In this document: positions 57,587 to 64,000 of the stretch, piece by piece
How the letters are laid out: each line of letters opens with the position of its first letter
Position numbering within the stretch: the stretch's first letter is position 1
Source: Cellulosimicrobium cellulans
Lineage (GTDB): Bacteria > Actinomycetota > Actinomycetes > Actinomycetales > Cellulomonadaceae
Reading direction: 5' to 3'
Assembly: GCF_016907755.1 (NCBI RefSeq)
Contig: NZ_JAFBCN010000001.1
Span: forward strand, 4,092,001-4,156,000
Length of the DNA stretch: 64,000 nucleotides
Position numbers and translations under genes: made by a program
Notes under the pieces: model-generated
What the model saw: the letters and a program-made list of their open reading frames with translations, nothing else
What the model was told of the DNA's origin: nothing
Databases searched by the model: none

Positions 57587-58237
57587 TCAGATGCTCTCGC
57601 GGCGCGTGGCCTGCCAGCGCGCGAGGAGCCCGTCGGGGACCTCCTCGCTCGTGATCGCGAACGTGCGGTGGTCGCGCCAGGCCCCCTGGATGTGCAGGAA
57701 CCGCTCGCGCACGCCCTCGTCGCGCAGGCCCAGCTTCTCCACGACGCGCAGGCTCGGGCCGTTCTCCGGACGGATGTTGATCTCGATGCGGTGCAGCCCG
57801 AGGACCGCGAAGCAGTAGTCCGTCGCCATGGCCACGGAGGTGGGGATGACGCCCCGGCCCGCGACGTGCTCGCTCACCCAGTAGCCGATGCTCGCGCCGC
57901 ACAGCGACCCGTAGGTGATCGAGGAGACCGTGAGCTGCCCCACGAGCTCGCCGTCGAGCTCGACGGCGAACGGCAGCGACGACCCGGCGCGCGCCTGCGC
58001 GGACAGGACGCGGACGTACTCCGCGAACGTCGGCGGCCCTCCCCCGGTGCCCGGGCGCGGCGAGGTGCCCTCCCAGCGCTCCAGCCAATCGGCGTTGTGC
58101 GCGCGCAGGCGCATCCACGCGTTCGCGTCCCGACGGCGCAGCGGCCGCAGGACGATCGACCCGCCCAGCGTGTCGTCCCGCAGGGTCACGGGCCACGGCT
58201 TGGTGACGGTCCAGCCGCGCGTGATCTTGTGCGTCAT
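57587..58237 (-). CDS. GNAT-family N-acetyltransferase (RimJ-like)
   Basis: 216 residues. GNAT fold: SIVLRPLRRRDANAWMRLRA (about 26-45), GELVGQLTVSSITYG, the acetyl-CoA loop region SEHVAGRGVIPTSVAMATDY, LHRIEINIRPENGPSLRVVE and KLGLRDEGVRERFLHIQG. The pattern fits the RimJ/RimL group that acetylates protein N termini. ATG 58237 with GAGGACGG upstream. Located directly upstream of, and co-directional with, the membrane protein gene. Confidence 0.9.
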   Translation of the reverse strand: MTHKITRGWTVTKPWPVTLRDDTLGGSIVLRPLRRRDANAWMRLRAHNADWLERWEGTSPRPGTGGGPPTFAEYVRVLSAQARAGSSLPFAVELDGELVGQLTVSSITYGSLCGASIGYWVSEHVAGRGVIPTSVAMATDYCFAVLGLHRIEINIRPENGPSLRVVEKLGLRDEGVRERFLHIQGAWRDHRTFAITSEEVPDGLLARWQATRRESI

Positions 58238-58312
58238 GCGGCGGTGACCGTCCTCGGGAGCTGTCGGCGGGCGCGGGCGGTCGCCCGGTCCTCGGTGCAC
58301 AGGGTGGCACCA

Positions 58313-58356
58313 CCGACGGCCCGCGCGCCACCGCGTGGTGGTGCACGGACCGTCGG
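58313..58356 (-). terminator. Terminator of the GH94 operon
   Basis: CCGACGG (58313-58319) and CCGTCGG (58350-58356) close a long imperfect stem that continues through GCGC and CCACC/GGTGG. It lies 75 nt after the GH94 stop. Confidence 0.65.
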
Positions 58357-58430
58357 GTCGTGTCCTGGTCGACGCGCGGGTGCCCGGGGACCGTGGATCC
58401 CGGGCGTCCGCGTCGTCGGCGGTCCGTGGG

Positions 58431-60887
58431 TCAGCCCAGCGTGACGACGACCTTCGCCTCGGTGCCCTCGGGCAGCGGCGGGATCGGGGCCGCCGGGTCG
58501 TGCGCGACGCCGTCGACCGTCACCGAGCGCACGCCCTTCGACACGTGGTCCGGGTTGCGGACCTCGATGTCGTAGACGGCGCCGCGCCACTCGCGGCGCA
58601 CCTCGAACCCGTCCCAGTCCGTCGGGATCGACGGGTCGACGACCAGGCCGTCGAGCGCGAGGCGCACGCCGAGGACGTACTTGGTGACCGCGGTGTACAT
58701 CCAGCCGGCCGTGCCCGTGAGCCACGGGTTCTGCGCCTTGCCGAACCACTCGTGGTCGCGGCCGTAGAGGAACTGGACGTACGCGTACGGCTCCGCGCCG
58801 CGCACCTCGATGTTGTCGTTCTGGTGGTACGGCAGGATCGCGTCGTAGAACTGCACGGCCTCGTCGCCGCGCCCGAGCATCGCCTCGGCGATGATCGGCC
58901 ACGCGTTGGGGTGCGAGAAGATCGCGGCGTTCTCCTTGATGCCCGGGTAGACGCGCGTGACGAACCCGACCGTGTCGTCGACCTTGGTGAACGCGGGCCA
59001 GTTGAGGTGGTTGCCGTACTCGGAGCCGAGCAGCTCGCGCACCGCGTCCATCGACGCCTCGCCGCGCTCCTGGCTCGTGATGCCCGCGATGACGGGCCAC
59101 GCCTGGTGCTCGAGGAAGATCTTGCCCTCCTCGTTCTCGGCCGAGCCGATCTTCACGCCGTCGCGCGTGTAGCCGCGGATCCACCAGCGGCCGTCCCAGA
59201 GCTGGGCGTCCGCGACCTTGGCGATGCGCTCGCGCTCCGCCGTGAAGCGCGCGACGTCCGCCTCGGCCCGCTCGTCGCCCGCCGCCGCGAGCGGCTCCGC
59301 GATCTCGAGGAACGCGCCGATCGCCCATGCGTGCAGGAACGTCACGAGCGACGTCTCGCCGCCGCCGAGGTTGAGGCAGTCGTTCCAGTCGGCACGCAGG
59401 CCGAGGGCGACGCCGTTCTGGCCCACCTGCTCGGCGGAGAACTCGAGCGCCTTGACCAGGTGGTCGTAGACCGTGGCCGGCGTGCCCTCCGCGAACGGGA
59501 TCTCCAGGTCGAGGAACGAGCGGTCACCCGTCTCCTTGACGTACTCGACGACCGAGGGAACGAGCCACAGGTGGTCGTCCGAGCACGTGTCCTCGAGCCC
59601 GTGGATGAGGTCCTTCGGGTCCACGGTCGGGACGATCGTCGGCGACGGGACGTCGGGCAGCTTCTCGGCGTCGGGGTCGAACGCCTTCGGGTCGAACAGG
59701 TGCAGGCCGTACCCGGCCTCCGTCTGCGCCCGCAGGAGCTCGACGATGCGCTGGCGCGTCTTCGTCGGGTTCGAGTGGATGACGCTCATGACGTCCTGCG
59801 CGGTGTCGCGGTAGCCGAGGCCCGCGCGACCGCCCACCTCGACGAACGACGCGAAGCGCGACCACTGCACGCAGGTCTCCGCCTGGAGGAGGGTCCACGA
59901 GTTGATCATCGTGTTCATGCCCTCGTGGGGCGTGCGGATCCGCAGCTTGTCCTGCTTGGCGCGCCAGAACGCGCGGAGCCGTGCGCGCTCGGCGTCGACC
60001 GTCGCGACGTCCGAGTACTTCGCCTGGATCGCGCGACCGGCCGCGTCGCGCGAGCCGTAGCCGAGCATGTAGACGAGGCGCTTGGTCTCGCCCGGCGCGA
60101 GCGTGATCTTGTGCTGGAGCGAGCCGCAGTGGTTCTGCGTCGTCGCGGACTCGTTCGACCCGTGCCCGCGCTCGATCGCGATCGGGTTCGCCTCGGAGCG
60201 GTACGGGCCGATGAAGTTGTCGCGCAGCGAGTCGTACGACGACGGCGTCTCGCTCGACGCGAAGAAGTGGTACGTCCACGGCTCGTAGTAGAAGTCGTAC
60301 TCGATGATCCCGTCCTCGTAGGAGGACCCGGACGCGTAGAGCGACATCTGCAGGTTCTGGTTGTCGATCGTGATCGTGTGGAAGCTGAACTCCACGTACG
60401 ACCCGACGGTGAGCTCGCGCACCTCGTCCGTCGTGTTCGTCAGCCGGACGTCCCAGACCTCGACGTCGTCGTCCACGGGGATGAAGACCGTCTGCTCGGC
60501 GTCCACGCCCTTGTACTCGGCGCGGAACGTCGAGTAGCCGAGCCCGTGCCGGGTCGTCCACCGGCCCGCGCCGCCCGCCGGGTCGAGCTCCTCACCGGGG
60601 CCGACGAACGGCTTGCCGACCGGCTGCCACGACACCGACCAGAAGTCGCCGTCCGCGTCGTCGCGCAGGTACACGTAGTGGCCCGGCCGGTCGACCGGGA
60701 CGCCGTTCTGCCGGAAGCGCGTGATCCGGCCGTACTGCGAGCTCTTGTAGTACGAGTACCCCCCGCCGGTGTGCGACAGCACGGTGCACAGGTTCTTGCT
60801 GCCGAGGTAGTTCGTCCACGAGACGGGGACGTCGGGGCGCTCGACGACGTACTCGTCGTGCGCGGTGTCGAAGTGGCCGTAGCGCAT
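58431..60887 (-). CDS. GH94 phosphorylase, resembling N,N'-diacetylchitobiose phosphorylase
   Basis: 818 residues, full GH94 length. N-terminal beta-sandwich (MRYGHFDTAHDEYVV, SHTGGGYSYYKSSQYGRITR), helical linker and (alpha/alpha)6 barrel with general acid in GLRADWNDCLNLGGGE (Asp500/503) and C-terminal NPWLTGTAGWMYTAVTKYVL. Segments such as TIDNQNLQMSLY, NHCGSLQHKITLAPGE and SRFASFVEVGGRAGLGYRDT recall chitobiose phosphorylase more than cellobiose phosphorylase, an inference from memory of both families. It would split the disaccharide with phosphate into GlcNAc-1-P and GlcNAc. Second gene after the mutase fusion, 69 nt downstream. Cytosolic. Confidence 0.88.
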   Translation of the reverse strand: MRYGHFDTAHDEYVVERPDVPVSWTNYLGSKNLCTVLSHTGGGYSYYKSSQYGRITRFRQNGVPVDRPGHYVYLRDDADGDFWSVSWQPVGKPFVGPGEELDPAGGAGRWTTRHGLGYSTFRAEYKGVDAEQTVFIPVDDDVEVWDVRLTNTTDEVRELTVGSYVEFSFHTITIDNQNLQMSLYASGSSYEDGIIEYDFYYEPWTYHFFASSETPSSYDSLRDNFIGPYRSEANPIAIERGHGSNESATTQNHCGSLQHKITLAPGETKRLVYMLGYGSRDAAGRAIQAKYSDVATVDAERARLRAFWRAKQDKLRIRTPHEGMNTMINSWTLLQAETCVQWSRFASFVEVGGRAGLGYRDTAQDVMSVIHSNPTKTRQRIVELLRAQTEAGYGLHLFDPKAFDPDAEKLPDVPSPTIVPTVDPKDLIHGLEDTCSDDHLWLVPSVVEYVKETGDRSFLDLEIPFAEGTPATVYDHLVKALEFSAEQVGQNGVALGLRADWNDCLNLGGGETSLVTFLHAWAIGAFLEIAEPLAAAGDERAEADVARFTAERERIAKVADAQLWDGRWWIRGYTRDGVKIGSAENEEGKIFLEHQAWPVIAGITSQERGEASMDAVRELLGSEYGNHLNWPAFTKVDDTVGFVTRVYPGIKENAAIFSHPNAWPIIAEAMLGRGDEAVQFYDAILPYHQNDNIEVRGAEPYAYVQFLYGRDHEWFGKAQNPWLTGTAGWMYTAVTKYVLGVRLALDGLVVDPSIPTDWDGFEVRREWRGAVYDIEVRNPDHVSKGVRSVTVDGVAHDPAAPIPPLPEGTEAKVVVTLG

Positions 60888-60908
60888 CGTTGCTCTGGTT
60901 CCTGTCGT

Positions 60909-60946
60909 GGGGGGGGTGGGGCTGGGTGGGGCGGGGGCGGGAAGGG
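60909..60946 (+). other. Potential G-quadruplex tract between the operon genes
   Basis: Seven G runs of 3-8 bases occur within 38 nt on the plus strand (60909-60916, 60918-60921, 60924-60926, 60928-60931, 60933-60937, 60939-60941, 60944-60946), separated by 1-2 bases. The transcript of the flanking genes carries the C-rich strand; the G-rich strand is the template. Confidence 0.6.
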
Positions 60947-60956
60947 TTCGGCGCCG

Positions 60957-63203
60957 TCAGACGCCGGCGGTGACGAACCCCTGGAGCCACTCGAGGAGCT
61001 CGGCGGCCTTCTCGGGAGAGTCCGCCTCGACGAACATGCGCAGGACGGGCTCGGTGCCGGAGAACCGCAGGAGCGCCCAGTTGTCGTTCTCGAGGAGGAT
61101 CTTGGTGCCGTCGAGGTGGGAGACCGAGACGACGGGGTACGGGCCGACGTGCGTGAGCGGCTCCGCCTCGAGGCGTCGGGGCACCTCGACGCGCATCTCC
61201 GGCGTCGCCGGCACGCCCGCCTCGAGCGTGTACAGGCGGCCCGTGATCTCGTAGACCATCGCGCGCAGCTCCGAGATCCGCTTGCCCGTGCGGGCCAGCA
61301 TCTCGGCCACCAGGGCGCACGCGAAGATGCCGTCCTTGCCGAGGATCCAGCCGCGGATCGTCAGACCGCCCGACGACTCGCCGCCGAGCACGGCGCCGAT
61401 CTCCTCCATGCCCGCCGTGACGTGCTTGAAGCCGACCTTGACCTCGCGCGACTCCTCGCCGAAGTGGGCGGCGAGCCGGTCGAGCAGGTGCGTCGTCGCG
61501 AGGTTGCGCACGACGCCGCCCTTCTCGCCGCGGACCTCGTGCAGGTACCAGTAGAGGAGGAGGAGGAGGTCGTTCGTCGAGATGTACTCGCCGGTCTCGT
61601 CGACGATGCCGATGCGGTCGGAGTCGCCGTCGGTGGCCATGCCGAGGTCGTAGCGCCCCCCGCCCTGCTGGATCATCGTCACGAGCGTGCTCAGGCGCTG
61701 CAGGTCCGGCGCGGGGGCGACCCCGCCGAACAGCGGGTTGTGCGCCGCGTGGATGAACTCCGAGCGCACCCGCATGTCGGACAGGATCGTGCCGAGCGTG
61801 AGCTGGCTCGTGCCGTACATCGGGTCGACGATCACCTGCAGGTCCGAGCCGCGCACCGCGTCCACGTCGATGATCTTCTCGATCGCGTCGACGTAGGGGT
61901 CGGTGAGCGACCGGTCGACCACGACGCCCGTGCGGCGCGCCACGTCGATGTCGAGCGTGATGACGTCGTCGACCGACAGCGCGTTGGCCTCGTCCTGGTA
62001 GCGGTCCGTCTCGTCGTCGAGCGGCAGCGAGCCGTCCTGGCGGAACACCTTCATGCCGTTCCACTCGGGCGGGTTGTGGCTCGACGTGACGATGATGCCG
62101 TAGGCCGCCCCGAGGTAGGGCGCGGCGAACGTCACGAGCGGGGTCGGGACGTCGTCGGGCAGGAGCGTGACCGCGATGTTGTTGCCCGCGAAGACCTCGG
62201 CCGCCGCGATGGCCGACTCGCGCGAGAGGAAACGACGGTCGCCCCCGATCACGACGCCCTTGCCGTCGAGGCCGCGGCGGATCGTCTCGTTCGCGATCGC
62301 CTGGCACAGCCGGCGCACGTTCGCGAGCGTGTACCCCTCGCCGATGACGGCGCGCCAGCCACCCGTGCCGAACACGATCTTGGTGTCCGTGTTCTTCTTC
62401 GGGACGAACAGGCGCTTGAGCACGATGTCCGCCGCCTGCGCGAGCTCGTCCGGCGTGTTGATGCCGCGCACCTCGTCGACGTCGACGATCCGGTACGACG
62501 AGATCCGCTTCCCCGCGCCGATGACGCGGCGAGCGAGCTCCGTGAGCCGGTGCTCGCCGTCGGACGCCATGCGCTCGAGCTCGCCGAACAGCAGGCCCGG
62601 CGCCGCGACGTAGGCGCCGACGTTGATCTCCGTGCGCGGCTCGGCGACGCCGCCCGCCTCGGACGACTCGAGGATCGCCGCGATCTCGCCCTCGGCGCGG
62701 ACCACGCGGCCGTAGCCGTCCGGGTCGTCCACGACGGCCGAGAGGAGCGACAGGTCGGCGCCCGTGAGCGTGTGGCGCGTGAGCAGGCCCAGGAGCGACT
62801 CCGAGCGCAGCAACGGCGTGTCCGCGTACGCGACGAGCACCGGCTCGTCGACCCCGAGCCCCAGCACCGACGCGACCGCGCCGCGCGCGGCGAGGACCGC
62901 GTCGCCCGTGCCGAGCGGCGCCTCCTGCTCCACGTAGACGACGTCCTCGCCGAGCAGCTCGCGCACGGTCGGGTCGTCCGGCGCCACGACGACGACGATG
63001 CGGCTCGCGTCGACCACGCGACGCACGTTCGCCACGGCCAGCTCGACGACCGTCGCGCTGCCCAGCGGCCGGGACAGGAGCTCGCGCGACGCGGCGTCGT
63101 GCCCCGCGGCGAGCACGACGGCGGCCCTCGCGGTCCGGCTGTGCGCGCCCCCTCGCGGTCGCGGGGTCGTGGCGCTGGGCTTCGCGGGCGTCGTCGCGGT
63201 CAT
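60957..63203 (-). CDS. Fusion of a GlmU-like nucleotidyltransferase domain to a phosphohexomutase
   Basis: 748 residues. Residues ~25-265 follow GlmU's N-domain: APLGTGDAVLAA (95-106), metal Asp128 in YADTPLL, DPDGYGRVVR (160-169), EINVG (192-196), VRGIN (245-249). The nucleotide-loop signature LAAGxGTRM is replaced by LAAGHDAASRE. Residues ~275-748 are an alpha-D-phosphohexomutase: catalytic Ser375 in VTSSHNPPEWNG, DGDSDR (525-530), GGESSGG (608-614), RFSGTEP (713-719). GAGGACG precedes the ATG. Transcribed just before the GH94 gene, so it probably converts the phosphorolysis product (GlcNAc-1-P or Glc-1-P) to the 6-phosphate; whether the first domain makes a nucleotide sugar is uncertain. 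Confidence 0.9.
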   Translation of the reverse strand: MTATTPAKPSATTPRPRGGAHSRTARAAVVLAAGHDAASRELLSRPLGSATVVELAVANVRRVVDASRIVVVVAPDDPTVRELLGEDVVYVEQEAPLGTGDAVLAARGAVASVLGLGVDEPVLVAYADTPLLRSESLLGLLTRHTLTGADLSLLSAVVDDPDGYGRVVRAEGEIAAILESSEAGGVAEPRTEINVGAYVAAPGLLFGELERMASDGEHRLTELARRVIGAGKRISSYRIVDVDEVRGINTPDELAQAADIVLKRLFVPKKNTDTKIVFGTGGWRAVIGEGYTLANVRRLCQAIANETIRRGLDGKGVVIGGDRRFLSRESAIAAAEVFAGNNIAVTLLPDDVPTPLVTFAAPYLGAAYGIIVTSSHNPPEWNGMKVFRQDGSLPLDDETDRYQDEANALSVDDVITLDIDVARRTGVVVDRSLTDPYVDAIEKIIDVDAVRGSDLQVIVDPMYGTSQLTLGTILSDMRVRSEFIHAAHNPLFGGVAPAPDLQRLSTLVTMIQQGGGRYDLGMATDGDSDRIGIVDETGEYISTNDLLLLLYWYLHEVRGEKGGVVRNLATTHLLDRLAAHFGEESREVKVGFKHVTAGMEEIGAVLGGESSGGLTIRGWILGKDGIFACALVAEMLARTGKRISELRAMVYEITGRLYTLEAGVPATPEMRVEVPRRLEAEPLTHVGPYPVVSVSHLDGTKILLENDNWALLRFSGTEPVLRMFVEADSPEKAAELLEWLQGFVTAGV

Positions 63204-63382
63204 GGCGTCCTCACTGGTCGACCTCTGCCGGACAACGACTCATTTGTCAGGAGTCCGAACTACTGGCTCTCCCCGATCATAGGCACCCCGGGCCCGTCCA
63301 CGGAACCCGATCCGACCCACCAGGGCCGAAGGTCACCCGCGCCGTGTCCGCACGGAACCGCGAGCCGGGTGACAATAGGGAC

Positions 63383-64000
63383 ATGAGTGGCCCGGTCCAG
63401 CCGTACCCCCTGCACGGAAGCATCGAAGCCGAGGACGCGAAGGAGATCCTCCGCAAGGCCATCCGCACCAACCGCCAGGCGCGGTCCGAGCGGCTCCGCA
63501 AGGAAGCGGCCGCCGCCATCGCCGACGTCGTCGCGACCATCCCCGAGGTCGCGACCGCCACGTGCGTCGCGACCTACGCCGCCCGCCCCGCGGAGCCCGG
63601 CACCGCGGAGATGCTCGAACGCCTCTCCGCGCGCGGCGTACGCGTCCTGCTCCCGGTGCTCGGCGCCGGCCTGCAGCGCGACTGGGCCGTGTACGACGGC
63701 CCGGCCGACCTCCAGGTCCGCGCCCCCGGCCGACCGCCCGAACCCGGCACGCCGCCGCTCGGCGCCGAGGCGATCGCCCAGGCCGACGTCGTCGTCGCCC
63801 CCGCGCTCGCCGTCGACTCGCGCGGCGTCCGGCTCGGCCAGGGCGGCGGCTGGTACGACCGCGCCCTCGAGCACCTGAGCCCCGGGACCAAGGTCGTCGC
63901 CGTCGTCTTCCCCGAGGAGGTCTACGACGCCTCCGACCGCCCGCTCCCGGTCGAGTCCCACGACAAGACCGTCGACGCCGTCGCGACCCCCCTCGGCTGG
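63383..64000 (+). CDS. 5-formyltetrahydrofolate cyclo-ligase (partial at window end)
   Basis: 206 residues to the window edge, nearly complete. KAIRTNRQARSERLRKEAAA at the N terminus, basic and helical, and LGQGGGWYDRALEHL near the C terminus are the family's substrate and ATP motifs, with VVVAPALAVDSRGVR preceding. Converts 5-formyl-THF to 5,10-methenyl-THF in the folate cycle. GACAAT lies 6 nt before ATG 63383, so the mRNA is probably leaderless. Divergent from the mutase fusion across 179 nt, which holds a TATGAT (63276-63281) that may serve the minus-strand operon. Confidence 0.93.
   Translation, partial: MSGPVQPYPLHGSIEAEDAKEILRKAIRTNRQARSERLRKEAAAAIADVVATIPEVATATCVATYAARPAEPGTAEMLERLSARGVRVLLPVLGAGLQRDWAVYDGPADLQVRAPGRPPEPGTPPLGAEAIAQADVVVAPALAVDSRGVRLGQGGGWYDRALEHLSPGTKVVAVVFPEEVYDASDRPLPVESHDKTVDAVATPLGW

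Noticed and set aside
58335-63386. A 1683-codon open frame on the plus strand
   Set aside because: It lies opposite the GH94 and mutase-fusion genes and is very rich in Arg/Val/Asp, the usual antisense shadow in high-GC DNA. It has no recognisable domain.
1-64000. CRISPR array or toxin-antitoxin pair
   Set aside because: No regularly spaced repeats with spacers and no recognisable toxin-antitoxin genes were seen.

Overview
The window is very GC-rich chromosomal DNA from an actinobacterium. The metG-tatD-rpf-ksgA-ispE block, DrrA/DrrB-type exporters, several leaderless genes with a TANNNT box 6-8 nt before the start codon, and the carbohydrate gene set (GH43-like, CE7, GH20, GH94, LacI and CUT1 transporter genes) point to a Cellulomonas/Cellulosimicrobium-like (Promicromonosporaceae or Cellulomonadaceae) organism. 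The genus is an inference. No prophage integrase, CRISPR array or rRNA was seen.

Layout. 1-5.8 kb: the tail of a UDP-sugar dehydrogenase, a GPP34 protein, small membrane genes, then SIMPL protein, prs and glmU on the minus strand and tRNA-Gln(UUG). 6-16 kb: plus-strand regulators and exporters (TetR, an ABC-2 exporter, a leaderless MarR with an MFS carrier, a DrrAB-like exporter with a TetR), then an oxidoreductase divergent from a MarR. 16-18 kb: an ABC-F ATPase. 18-30 kb: a carbohydrate-use locus with two CUT1 permeases, a binding lipoprotein, an FAD oxidoreductase, a LacI regulator, a secreted GH43-like glycosidase and, across a mobile element, a CE7 esterase. The 2.4-kb element (26714-29100) has terminal inverted repeats and holds an IS5-like transposase broken by one in-frame TGA plus an intact TnpB RNA-guided nuclease gene. 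30-31.2 kb: a DUF3800 gene, a hairpin-rich possible RNA and a frameshifted small gene.

31.3-43 kb: the conserved housekeeping block read right to left: Rpf-like gene, metG, tatD, second Rpf-like gene, (WYL regulator and VOC gene inserted), true Rpf gene, ksgA, ispE. The three Rpf-type genes share a promoter design with an MtrA-like box, and two share an almost identical block just before the start codon. 43-58 kb: PQQ-type sugar dehydrogenase, small membrane protein, aminotransferase, MarR-like regulator, nicotinamidase, rsmI divergent from a protein mannosyltransferase, GH20 hexosaminidase, a large lipoprotein, a DUF4190-like protein, a formylglycine-generating enzyme, DUF4253, tRNA-Ala(CGC), a membrane protein and an acetyltransferase. 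58-64 kb: a GH94 phosphorylase resembling chitobiose phosphorylase, preceded in the same operon by an unusual fusion of a GlmU-like nucleotidyltransferase domain to a phosphohexomutase, and finally a 5-formyltetrahydrofolate cyclo-ligase running off the window.

How the parts connect: the LacI locus probably imports and trims a plant polysaccharide under one regulator, with operator-like sites at both the transport operon and the glycosidase. GH20 and GH94 suggest amino-sugar disaccharide use, with GH94 delivering sugar-1-phosphate to the mutase fusion. The Rpf/metG block links peptidoglycan remodelling to translation genes, probably under MtrA.
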